Part shown: in pieces, positions 32,397-41,999 of the stretch
Layout: each line of letters opens with the position of its first letter
Position numbering within the stretch: position 1 is the stretch's first letter
Source of the DNA: Nelumbo lutea
Lineage: Eukaryota; Streptophyta; Magnoliopsida; Proteales; Nelumbonaceae
Direction of reading: 5' to 3'
DNA length: 64,000 nt
Assembly (NCBI GenBank): GCA_022828595.1
Contig: JAKGHH010000004.1
Location: forward strand, 53,098,422-53,162,421
Made by a program: the position numbers and the translations under genes
The notes under the pieces: model-generated
Database searches by the model: none
What the model saw: the letters and a program-made list of their open reading frames with translations, nothing else
What the model was told of the DNA's origin: nothing

Positions 32397-32700
32397 CACA
32401 GTGTTTTGAAGTTTGGATTCTAACCTCGAACCCCTTGTTGCAGGCGTTCCAGGTAAACACCTGCCATGACAGAGAACATCTGGAAGATTAGGCAAATCGT
32501 AAAAAGCCACAGGTTGTTGCCTGTAATTCTCTCCTTCTCCGGTGAACGTCGCCTGAGAAGATGGAACCCCAAAACCCTTTGGTGGGAAACCCAAACCCTC
32601 CAGAAACGCTGGATTTTGTCTTGTTTCTCACTGTTACGTGGAATCTTAATCTGACGTGTATTCGATTTCTCACTGTCAGTCCGGTCTGAATGAAAAGGTA
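32397..32700 (-). other. Possible 5' leader exon of LST8
   Basis: About 0.85 kb upstream of the LST8 start codon the minus strand is less AT-rich and holds a 96-codon frame (32594-32304) that reads past a good donor, CACTGTG|GTAAGATT at 32397/32396. It could be an untranslated first exon spliced towards exon 1, but the acceptor just upstream of the ATG (GGGTTAG|GTGG at 31567) is weak. A second possible donor is ATA|GTAAGTGA near 31790. I recognise no protein family. A transcript would settle it. Confidence 0.3.
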
Positions 32701-32734
32701 GAAAGGGAAAGATGGTAAACCAAACAGTCATACG

Positions 32735-33143
32735 GGGTGTTTGGCATCGGAGCATTTTACAAGCATTCCATTTCTGCTGATGTATCATGTATGTTACATT
32801 AGCAAATAAACGGAATTGGTAAGAAAATTACATTTGACAATCTGTTTCTTAAAAAAACGTTTATGTACTGTTTAACTTTGGAATTAATAAAATGAAGGTT
32901 TCTTTAAACATCAATTTGACATTTCCAGAATCTGTTATCTTGAATCGCTTAATATGATACGGTACATTGAAATCTGAAAAAACGGATTACTTTTTTAAAA
33001 TGTTAAAAATTGTTATTATAAATATATTATAATATTAAGTTAATCATTTTAAATGCCTGATCAACCTGCATCCCAATTTTGTGTTTTTCAAAAAAAATGT
33101 GAATTGGGGGCCCACTTATGAAATGCACCGAAGCCAAACACCC
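32735..33143. mobile_element. MITE upstream of LST8
   Basis: A 409-bp AT-rich segment with terminal inverted repeats GGGTGTTTGGCATCGG (32735-32750) and CCGAAGCCAAACACCC (33128-33143), one mismatch over 16 bp. It has no coding capacity. GGGTGTTTGG ends are common in plant Harbinger- and hAT-type MITEs; target duplication is unclear, so the superfamily is open. It lies about 1.2 kb upstream of the LST8 start codon. Confidence 0.68.
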
Positions 33144-33293
33144 ACTTAGTTTTTAACTTGTTGACACGTGTGTTTTTTCTCTTAACGAACTTTAATTTGT
33201 TAAGAAAAAACTATTTCTATTTCTATAATAATTAAGAAAAAAATGAGTACTACCCAAACTAAATTAGGTGTTGATGCTGCTAGATCCTAGTAG

Positions 33294-33790
33294 TGTAAGA
33301 ACCGAGGTCATAGTCAGATAGTCCTTGCCAATTGGGCGGTGTCGAGGTGGAAGGACAAAGCTACGCAATGAAATTTGCGAACAAGAAAATGTCAGAGGCC
33401 CAAAGAATTATCCCCGGGTAAATACTCCGATGCTCAAGTCATTAGAAGGCAGTAGAGGGGTTGGATTCTTACCTTGAGTGGGGAATACCTTTTATAGCCG
33501 AAGGTCCATGTCCTGGTTGGATTAGGCTTTCGGGGTTGTCGAGATGAGGTTAATCGTCGAGGTCTTCGGGATGAGACCTAATCCCCAACGGGGTTGTCCC
33601 CATTCGCTCTCCTATCTTGGTCGTGCTTATTTGCATGATGTGGAGTCAACGTGGCTAGGGGAATAAGGTGGGAACCACAGAGGTAGCATGGCGTTGTCGT
33701 GACCGTGGAGGTGGTGGCGCGGCGCTAACGTGGTTGAGGTGATTTGGCGGCCATGTGGCACCCAGAGCTAGCTCGACCATGACCCGAACA
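33294..33790 (-). repeat. 3' LTR of the Tat-lineage gypsy element
   Basis: On the minus strand TGTTCGGGTCATGG...GGTTCTTACA, 497 bp with TG...CA ends, directly preceded by a polypurine tract (33791-33807). A TATAAAA box lies at 33496-33490. The right-hand 5' LTR was not found in the window, so this element is incomplete on its 5' side. Confidence 0.68.
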
Positions 33791-33807
33791 CCACTCCCCC
33801 CAGTTCC
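33791..33807 (-). other. Polypurine tract of the Tat element
   Basis: Minus-strand GGAACTGGGGGGAGTGG immediately before the LTR start is the expected plus-strand DNA primer. A second near-identical tract lies about 249 bp upstream on the minus strand (around 34055-34038), within a direct repeat. Confidence 0.7.
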
Positions 33808-34199
33808 AAAGTTGATGAGTAAAGTGCTCGGTCGAAGTGTAGCACAGAAGAGAGCTTTAGTCCTCCATTGAGAAACTCGAAGTTGAAGTTTGGTTGTGCA
33901 TCTAGTTTGGTTCACGTAGAGTTTGTCAAAATTCAGAATCCGTGCACCCTGCCCTCTAATGCTTGTCTACAAGATGTTGCCAAAGAGCTCTCCAATCATC
34001 GGTTGAGGAATTTTGAATTCATCATTCGGAATCTGAGCACCACTCCCCCAGTTCCCAAGTCAATGAGATGAATACTTGGTCGTGGTGTAGCACGAACTCC
34101 TCGGTCACTGGTTGAGGCCTGTGAAGTTGGCACTTGTTGAATGCGTCATGGGGGTCTTCGAGCTTAATTAGACCAGTTTTCTAGGGTGAACCGACTAGG

Positions 34200-35790
34200 C
34201 TAAGGTTTGCTTTGCATGAGGGAATAGTCGGGGTGTTTGAGTGGTATCGGGTGCTACCGGTGCAATTGATGCCGAACTCTTTTAGGTTCCTTATCGGCCT
34301 TATGTCATACTGCTTCATCCATGACCTTGAGCTTACCTTGGGAATGGTGAGCTTTTTTCTTCAGTTGAAGCATTATTAGTAGGGTTATTACTGTTTCTTG
34401 GTTAGGCAGCGCATTAAAGTGTTGGTCGAGGCCCGTCCTCGATGAAGAACTAGAAGGGGGAATTCTTCTTTGTGTGCTGTCCCGAGGGCTTGCCCCTTCC
34501 CGCCGTGCTCCAAGAGCTGATGACTAAGGTGTCGTAGCCTAAGTGGCACAGGCTAACCGAGGAAGAGAGAGTGGCCATAAACATGATCAAGGAGATCAAT
34601 GTGATATTGTACACCTCCTTCTCGATGTTGATCTGTGTCGGGCTAATGCACGGGGAGGCTGATCTGTCTTGTCACTTCCACGCACTTGTTAATTCTCTTC
34701 TTTTTTTTTTCTTATGCTTATCTTGACTTAATTTTCGCCCCTTGTGCAGGTGTCGATATGACGAGCGAGGAGGAGATTGTCTGTAGAATGATGAAAAAGC
34801 AACAGAGGCACAACCGATGTGATGCTAGGGCCCAATCCCGTCCTGAAGTGAACCCACCGAGGTCCACCGAGAGGGTGTCTCGGTAGCAGAAGAGGGCCAG
34901 GCAACGCGGTGATGACGAGGAGGTCGTAGTCGTGGATCCAGAGAAGGGTTATCAATTCGCTATTCTTCCTTCTCCGCAGATGGATGTACCAGGGAGAAAC
35001 GGTTTGGCCCTCCACGTGCCACAGTGGACCATCTGCTCTGAGGACAAGCTTGAGACAGAGGGGGTACCCGAGCAGCTGCTTTGCGGGATCATGACGATGT
35101 CAATTCGGTGGGAGGCTGTGCAAATGACAAGTGGTACCTTGGAGTGCTCGCTCATCCGCCATGTCATTGTGGTAAGTCCATGCTCATTCTTTGTTTCTTG
35201 TTTGGCTGGGGTTTTTTGTGCTGACGTATTTTCTTTTGTAGAGTGCTTGCTCGGTGGTTGTAGTGGTCGACCGCCTCTAGAAACTGCGACAACTCTATGA
35301 CGAGGAGCATACCGAGCTTGTGGGCCTGAGAGCCTAATTGGCTGAGTTCGAGGCAGCGGGTGAGCGGACTGTCACGATGGAGGCAGAGATTGTCGAGTTG
35401 AACCACAGAACTAATGAGTAGTCTAACACCATTTGTAACCTCAAGAAGCGCATCACTAACCTGAAGGCAAAGCGAGAGCAGCTGAAGAAGGAGGTTGAAG
35501 ACAGGAAGGCTTAGGCCCTTGATCAATTCAAAATCTTAGAGGAGTATCAACACGCGATGGGCGACTTTTCTGAGGCTCCTTCAAGGCTAGGTTCAATCAT
35601 TTCAGGAGGAGGGCGCAGCGCCATTACCCAGACAACTCCGTGGTTGCATAGACCTGGGAACCCTATGACACTACTTGTCCGCCTGCCGAGGATGACATTG
35701 TCGCGACTGCGCATGAAGAGAATGTTGGGGGCGAAGAGAACGAAGAGGGCGCGGATCCTCCTGCCAAAGATTGAATTGTTGCCCGTCGTT
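34200..35790 (+). pseudogene. Antisense accessory ORF of the Tat element (Transposase_28-like, spliced)
   Basis: It lies between the integrase and 3' LTR of a minus-strand Tat element but reads on the plus strand. The first part resembles the plant 'putative gypsy type transposon' family (Pfam Transposase_28): LPVQLMPNSFRFLIGLMSYC, LGMVSFFLQLKHY, then in a shifted frame GEFFFVCCPEGLPLP and LTEEERVAINMIKEINVILY. Two intron-like gaps have GT-AG ends: 34688-34749 (acceptor CCCCTTGTGCAG) and 35172-35241 (GTAAGT...TTTTGTAG). Exon 2 gives MTSEEEIVCRMMKKQQ, LHVPQWTICSEDKLETEGVP and IRHVIV; exon 3 a coiled coil (KLRQLYDEEHTELVGLRA; ITNLKAKREQLKKEVEDRKA; FKILEEYQHAMGDFSEAPSR). In-frame stops are mostly TAG/TAA where Gln or Trp fits. 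Function is unknown; antisense extra ORFs are known in Tat elements such as Grande and Retand. Confidence 0.65.
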
Positions 35791-36440
35791 GTCACTACTG
35801 CCTATCTAAGTTTCTTGTCTTGTTTAGTTGATGCCCCTTTCCTTCTCTTTTTTTTTTTTTTTTTTTTTGTTGAAATAAACAACTTGGTATGCTGAGCTTT
35901 AGAACTTGTACAAATTTTCTATAAATTAATGAAGAGATGTTTTCAGGCTCTAAGATTGTGTACTTCCCTTCACTTTTCCTTTGTCTCAGGCCTTGGTCTT
36001 CTTGCAACCAAAGTTATGTGTGGCCGAGATCTTTAGTCCTTGATTTCTGGCCAAGGTGTTATCCGAGCTCTCTTCTCTTTGAGGGATGCTTAGTTGTTGG
36101 TCTCGGGAGCTTTCAGCTCTTCATGGCTAGCAGTCTTCCAGATAGCTCTATCTGACACTTCGTCAGTGACATACGGAGTGTGGTGACCGCCCTCTGGCCT
36201 TGGAAGGCAGGAGCGATCTTCTTCATTTTAGGCTCTGGCCATCAATTAGCCGAGTCAACTGGTTGGCTATACGTTGCCAAGCTAGCTACTAGCTATGCGT
36301 TATGGGCTCAGGCTGTTACCGATTAGTCGAGTCGGTGCACGGAAATTCCAATTAACTTGGTTAGATGTTGTGTGTTGTGCGGTGTGTGTTGTGCATTGGA
36401 CTGTTCACTTGGTAGAGTAAACAACATCTTTATTAATGTA
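35791..36440. other. Tat element non-coding stretch between extra ORF and integrase
   Basis: Contains an 18-T run (35850-35869 region) and GC-richer sequence with GTCGAG/CCGAGG words like the rest of the element. I see no intact frame with recognisable similarity; the short plus-strand frames have no match. Confidence 0.4.
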
Positions 36441-37744
36441 GAACTATTGATAGTATATTCGGAGGTTGTTGGTGTTTCAACTCCTTTCTATAGGTCGTCG
36501 AGGTCTTTTAGACTGTAGGTGTCGGGTCCAACCACTCTGGTGACTCAATATGGTCCCTCCCAGTTTGGTTTGAGCTTCCCTTCTCCCGGTGCGTGTATTA
36601 TGACCTACCAAAGAGCTAGGTCACCTGTCTTGAACTCTCTCCATCATTGGAATCATAGTACTTTGCCTTTCTTTGTTGTTGCACGGCCATCCTGCGATGT
36701 GCTCGGTCTCGTGCTTCTTCTACCAAGTCGAGCTCTGCACGGAGGCCTTTATTGTTCTGCTCCTCATCATAAAATTCAATCCGAAGAGTTAGTGATCCTA
36801 TCTCCATAGGGATCATGGCCTCGGCCCCGTAGGTTAGGCTGAAAGGTGTCTCTATGGTGGCTGTCTGTGGTGTGGTTCTGTATGCCTAGACAATGCTCGG
36901 TAACTCCTCGGCCCACTTTCCCTTAGCCTAGTCAAGCCTAGTCTTTAGGTCGTGCAATAGGATTCGATTAGTCACTTTGGTTTGCCCATTGCTCTGAGGT
37001 CGGTGGATGGCTATAGTTCGATGGTCGATTTTAAGGTCAGTGCAGAGCGCTTCGAACTTTTGGTCAGTGAACTACTTACCTTTACCATTGTTGGTGATGA
37101 GAATCCGGGGGATACCGAAGCAGTAGACAACACTTTGCCAGAAAAAGATCAGGGCATTATGAGCGATGATGCGTGCTAGGGCCTCGGCTTCCACCCACTT
37201 ACTTAAATGGTCTACGATAACCAGAAGGAACCTTTTTTGCTCGACCATGGTAGGGAAAGGCCCAAGGATGTCCATTCCCCACTGCGCGAAGGGCCTTGAG
37301 CTGGTGATTGACTTTAGGGAAACCATTGGCTAGTGATGAAGGTTAGAGTGTCTTTGATGTCGGTCGCATTTTCTGACGAGTTGGACGACATCCTGCTTCA
37401 TGGTTGGCGAGTAGTATCCTTGATGGAATGCCTTGTGATCCAGGGTTATGGCACTGGGGTGATCCCCACAGATTCCTTCGTGTATCTCTTTAAAGATGTA
37501 GTTGGATTCGAAAGGGGAGAAGCATTTCAAGTAGGGGAGAGTGTGAGACTGGCGATAGAGCTTTCCTTGGATGAGGCAATACTAGGTGGCTCTATTTGCG
37601 AGCTTCTTTGCTTATATGTGGTCTTCGAGCAACTTGTCTTGTAGGTACTATGCTATGGGATCCATCCAAGACGAGCCTTGCTGCATGGGAAGGACAAGGA
37701 TCACCATCAAAGCAATGCTAGGTTGGGCCAAGACATCGATCCAG
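36441..37744 (-). pseudogene. Tat-lineage gypsy integrase
   Basis: The minus strand from 37744 leftwards reads DVLAQPSIALM (spacer after RNase H), HHCC zinc domain (FKEIHEGICGDHPSAITLDH, VVQLVRKCDRHQRH), integrase core with RPFAQWGMDILGPFPTM (catalytic Asp), FLLVIVDHLSKWVEAEALAR, FGIPRILITNNGKG (second Asp is Asn here), then RPQSNGQTKVTNRILLHDL (third catalytic region) and the C-terminus TPFSLTYGAEAMIPMEIGSL, GLRAELDLVEEARDRAHRRM. The wording is typical of the Tat clade. Stops and a frame change break it. Its upstream half continues at 49110 on the far side of a nested insertion. Confidence 0.85.
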
Positions 37745-38400
37745 TGTTAGACAGTGTATGCCCTTAGCTCCAATTAGATTGACGTACATTATTGACATTT
37801 ATTGTAAATGAATAAAGTACATAGTTGATTCATGTTATTAAGGTGCATTTTTGTGTAATACCCTTAAACTGGATATTAATGAGACTCGCATTAGTTTAGA
37901 ATCTTTACAATCATTGGATAGACCTAGGGAGGTTTATCATGCCAAGGCTAACACTAATGTGTTGCCATGTTGGTTGGGGTGGCTTGTCTTAGTTGCCAGT
38001 GTGAGACCTGAAACACATGTAGTGTGGAGTTGTTTGAAACTCTAAATCAAACCATTTTCCAGTTATGCCCTGGACCTTGGAGATATATGGGAAAAACTGA
38101 AAAGTTGCACCTAACCCCTAGACTCGATTATGGTATTGCACTGGGTGTTGGATTGGGCTATTGATATGCCAATCAGTGAGATCCTTAGTGGGGGTCAAAA
38201 CCTGGGTATATTGGGGTAGTCTGAGAATTCACTTGAGTGGGTGATCATGGTGATAGAATCAGCCCCTTGTTAGAGAAAGTGAATGATCGGGGAATGCACT
38301 CTCTCTGATGGAAACCTAAACTGGCAGTAGTTGATTCCAAATTTGTTGAAATTTGTTTTTGCAAAATATATTATATAGAGATATACATATATATTATGAT
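37745..38400 (+). repeat. LTR fragment, same family as the solo LTR at 8406-10369 (left part)
   Basis: Starts TGTTAGACAGTGTATGCCC and follows the reverse complement of 10369-9700 closely (GTGTAATACCCTTAAACTGG, GTTGGTTGGGGTGGCTTGTC, GGGGGTCAAAACCTGGGTAT, TTGCAAAATATATTATA) until about 38400. It interrupts the Tat element exactly between ...ATIQV (right side, 49110) and DVLAQPS (left side, 37744). The flanks TCCAG and CCTGG differ by three transitions, a weak trace of a 5-bp target duplication. The other end of this LTR lies at 48501-49109. Confidence 0.75.
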
Positions 38401-38440
38401 CATTCTCATTTTTGTTTTAGCATTATCTCAAAGAGAGACA

Positions 38441-38471
<31 letters not shown>

Positions 38472-40782
38472 AACCTCAAAAGAGTACAGATCTGATTGCA
38501 TTATTTGTTGTTTCTTGAATTCAGCAATCAGACCTACACTCACATAAAAAAGATTTTGGTTGCATTACTTTCTTTTGTTTTAGTTTTCTTCCATCAAGTT
38601 TTTTTTGGTATTTGTGCTTTCATCTTAAAAGAAAAAGAAAAAAAATAGTATGTGTACTTTTAAATATGAGCTTCTGATCTGAATTTTAGATCTGAAATGG
38701 TGTGAGTACAGGTCTGATTTCAGATCTGTAGCTCACCTCCATTCAAAGATACATCAAGGCTGATGAGAAGAAAGCTAGAACAACCAATGTACAGACCTGA
38801 GATCAATGATTTTGCATGATTTTGGACCTGATCTACTCGTCTCAAATATGTATGCACCAATATACTTTGCTGAACTCTCATATCAGCCTTGATAACTGAG
38901 GTTCTAGCTGTTGAACCAAACATCAGTAGCTGCTGAGATGCAAAATCTTAGATCTGAAGGTGAAAGGCATTCTAGCATATATTCTCATAAACTTCAGACC
39001 CCAAGGTATAGAAATCATGTACAATATCTCTATCCTATTGGATGGTGGTCTGAACTTGAATTGCAAGTTTGAATTCAGGTGAGTTCAGATACTTAAACCC
39101 AAACCCACTCAAATCAAATTTGAATTTGGGTGATAACAGTACCAAAATTGCAATCTAATGCATCAGACCCACCTCATTGATGAAAGTGTAGAAATAAATG
39201 ATGAAATCAGACCTGAGTGCACTTGATTTTTAATGTGGACTGATATGAGATCTGATGTAGTATATGATCTGAAATATTTGTGGATTGATGTTTTTGTTAT
39301 CTTATTTGCATCCAATCTGATTGACTGTTTTTGTGTTATATCTAAGGTTCGAAGATCTAAGAAGGGCATCATATCAGTGGACTAATGTTTGTTTTGTAAG
39401 CTACTGGCATCAGATCTGATTGCGGCTGCTAACAATGCCAAAAATTGCATACCTAATTTTAGGTTTCTGCAATTATTTGATATATATGAGTTATACAAGT
39501 TTGAATTTCAATTATAGAGCTTAAAGCTCTTGAACCAAGCCTAATTCAGATATGATTATAGTCCAATTCCGATTTGATCTCAGCCCAAATTCAATTCAGA
39601 TATGATCCTAGCCCTAATTGATGTATATTTTAGTATATTTCAGATCCCAATGGATGTGTATTTGTATACAAAAATAGCTTAGATCTGATTATTATCTTAT
39701 TTGTGGACTATCAATACTAAAAGGTTATAGACTTGAATTCATCCAAATCATATCTGAATTCGGATACTAACAAAAATTGCAAACCTGATTTTAGGTCTTT
39801 GCAATTTATGGATGTAGATAAGATGTGCAATTTTGAACTTTGAATAAGCTCTTGATTCTAGTCTTTTCTCAAATGTGGTTGCAATAGATTTCAGATCTAC
39901 TTATTGATGTTAGGATTGGAATTTTGTATTCTAAATTCCTGCACATTTCAGTAGCTATCGCTCTCCGTTTTGAAATCATGGTTCCTCATCATCCGTAATT
40001 CATTTCAACCACCTTGCATTTCTTTTCAGATCTGATCTATAATTCATTTCAGTTAGCCTGAGGCTAGGGTATGGAGCCAATGCTAGTGTTCTAATAAACA
40101 AATCTGAATACTAATCATCTCTTTACTCTTCAACCAGCTTTGAATTCAGATTGGTATAGTGAGAAAGAGTTTGTAAAATTGTAGTAGCTTTCAGATTTGA
40201 TCTCAGACCTATGTAGAACTGATGTCTGAACTGCAGGTATAGATTTCAAATATGAGTCGAAATGATTTTAGACCTGTATACTGATGGCGTGGCTGTTGGG
40301 ATTTCATATATGATTTTATATACTGTATACTGAGATTTTTTTTTCTTTGTAAATCGCGGTAACTAATTGTTTTCAGATCTGTTATTGAGAGAGAAATTGT
40401 AAATTGTTGTCATACTCTCAGTAGCTACTGAATTCAAACCTATACATTGATATCTAATAGCCTTTCATTAATTCAAATCTGTATACTTTGGCTTATGCTT
40501 TTCTAACTTCAGGCCTGAGTTGATAGATTGCTGATGTGCTAAAACTTCTAGATTGGTTAAATTGTATTCTTAGTTGCCTTGTATATTTCAGTTAGAGTAG
40601 AATCATTGATTGGTTAAATTATTCATATTCTTTTATGGATACTAGTCTTTTTATTGCTTTGGTTTTTTGCAGTTTATGACAAGTAGACCTGAATTGGAGG
40701 AAATTCTTTATGATCGGAGATTGAAAAGACTCTCCGTATCCGATTAAGAGATGCTCGACAAGTCAGACCGAAAATAGAAGAG
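38401..40782. other. AT-rich leader / decayed LTR of the Athila-like element
   Basis: No coding potential. The stretch is dominated by repeated CAGATCTGA / TTCAGATCTG words and includes an AT dinucleotide run at 38441-38471. TTAGCCTGAGGCTAGGGT at 40053-40070 recurs exactly at 46140-46157 beyond integrase. It should contain the 5' LTR and long leader usual for Athila elements, but I could not match it to the putative 3' LTR. Confidence 0.4.
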
Positions 40783-41990
40783 ATGGCTGAATCTAGAACC
40801 ATGATGGATTATGCCAAGCCCACCCTAACTAGAGTTGCTTCGAGCATTGTGAGGCTGGCCATTGCTGCTAATAAGTTTGAAATCAAGCCGACCATAATTC
40901 AATTGATTCAAAACATGGTTCAATTCTGTGGTATGGCTCACGAAGGCCCAAATTCCCATATAGCCAATTTCTTAGAAATTTGCGACACCTTCAAGCATAA
41001 TGGGGTAAGTGATGATTCTATAAGACTGAGGTTATTCCCATTTTTATTAAAGGATAAGGCCAAGGCTTGGCTAAATTCATTACCAGCCGAGTCTATAGCC
41101 ACTTGGGAAGAAATGGCTAGCCGTTTCCTTTCTAAATATTCCCCCCCCTCAAAAACAACAAAAATGAGGAATGATATTGCCACTTTCTTCCAACAAGTGG
41201 GAGAATCTCTCTATGAGTCATGGGAACGATATGAGGAAGGTTCCTCATCATGGCTTTCCGATATGGCTGCAAGTACAGACCTTTTACAATGGTCTAACTG
41301 ATTAAAAAAAGACCATCCTAGATGCAGCATCCAGGGGCTCCATCAATAATAAGACCCCTGAAGTAGCCCATGCACTCATAGAAGAAATGGTAGCCAATAA
41401 TTACCATTGGCATTCAGAAAGAACACAAGCAAGGAAGCAGCATGGCCTTCATAATGTTGATTCATACACGACTCTATCTACTCAAATTGGTGCCCTCAAT
41501 AAGAAATTAGATGAGATGCAAATGGCTGCCATGCATGTGCAGCCTGTGACATGTGATTTGTGTGGGGAGGCCACATCAGTACTGAATGCCAAGTTGGCAA
41601 TCAGTTTAGGCAATCTATTGAACATGTTGACTTTGTCGGAAACCCTCCAAGGCAACAAAGATATCAGTACCCTCATGCCTTTCAATCGGGATGGAAAGGA
41701 CACCCGAACCAATCATGGCAGAATTATCATGCACCAAAGCCCTTCCACCAAATTTTTCATCAGCCAGAACAAAAATTTAACTTAGAGAAGCTGATGACAA
41801 AATTCATAGCCAGTGCTGAAACCAGGTTTCAAAACCAAGAGGCTTCAATAAAGAACTTGGAAAAACAGGTTGGGCAGTTTGCAATTGATCTCAGCAAGGA
41901 TACCGGGCACATTACCAAGCAATACAGAGGTGAATCCATGAGAACAAGTGCCACCTATCACTCTAAGAAGTGGTAATGAGTTCCAGAAGT
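40783..41990 (+). pseudogene. Athila-like gypsy: gag
   Basis: Starts MAESRTMMDYAKPTLTRVAS and carries the retrotransposon Gag domain: EIKPTIIQLIQNMVQFCG, GPNSHIANFLEICDTFKHNG, IRLRLFPFLLKDKAKAWLNS, WEEMASRFLSKYSPPSKTTK. The frame breaks near 41300, where another frame continues (KTILDAASRGSINNKTPEVA, ALIEEMVANNYHW), and again at the zinc knuckle, where CDLCG in one frame is completed by GHISTEC in the next. A coiled-coil-like tail follows (FIASAETRFQNQEASIKNLE). Two or three single-base indels explain the loss of frame. Confidence 0.85.
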
Positions 41991-41999
41991 AGAAAAGAA

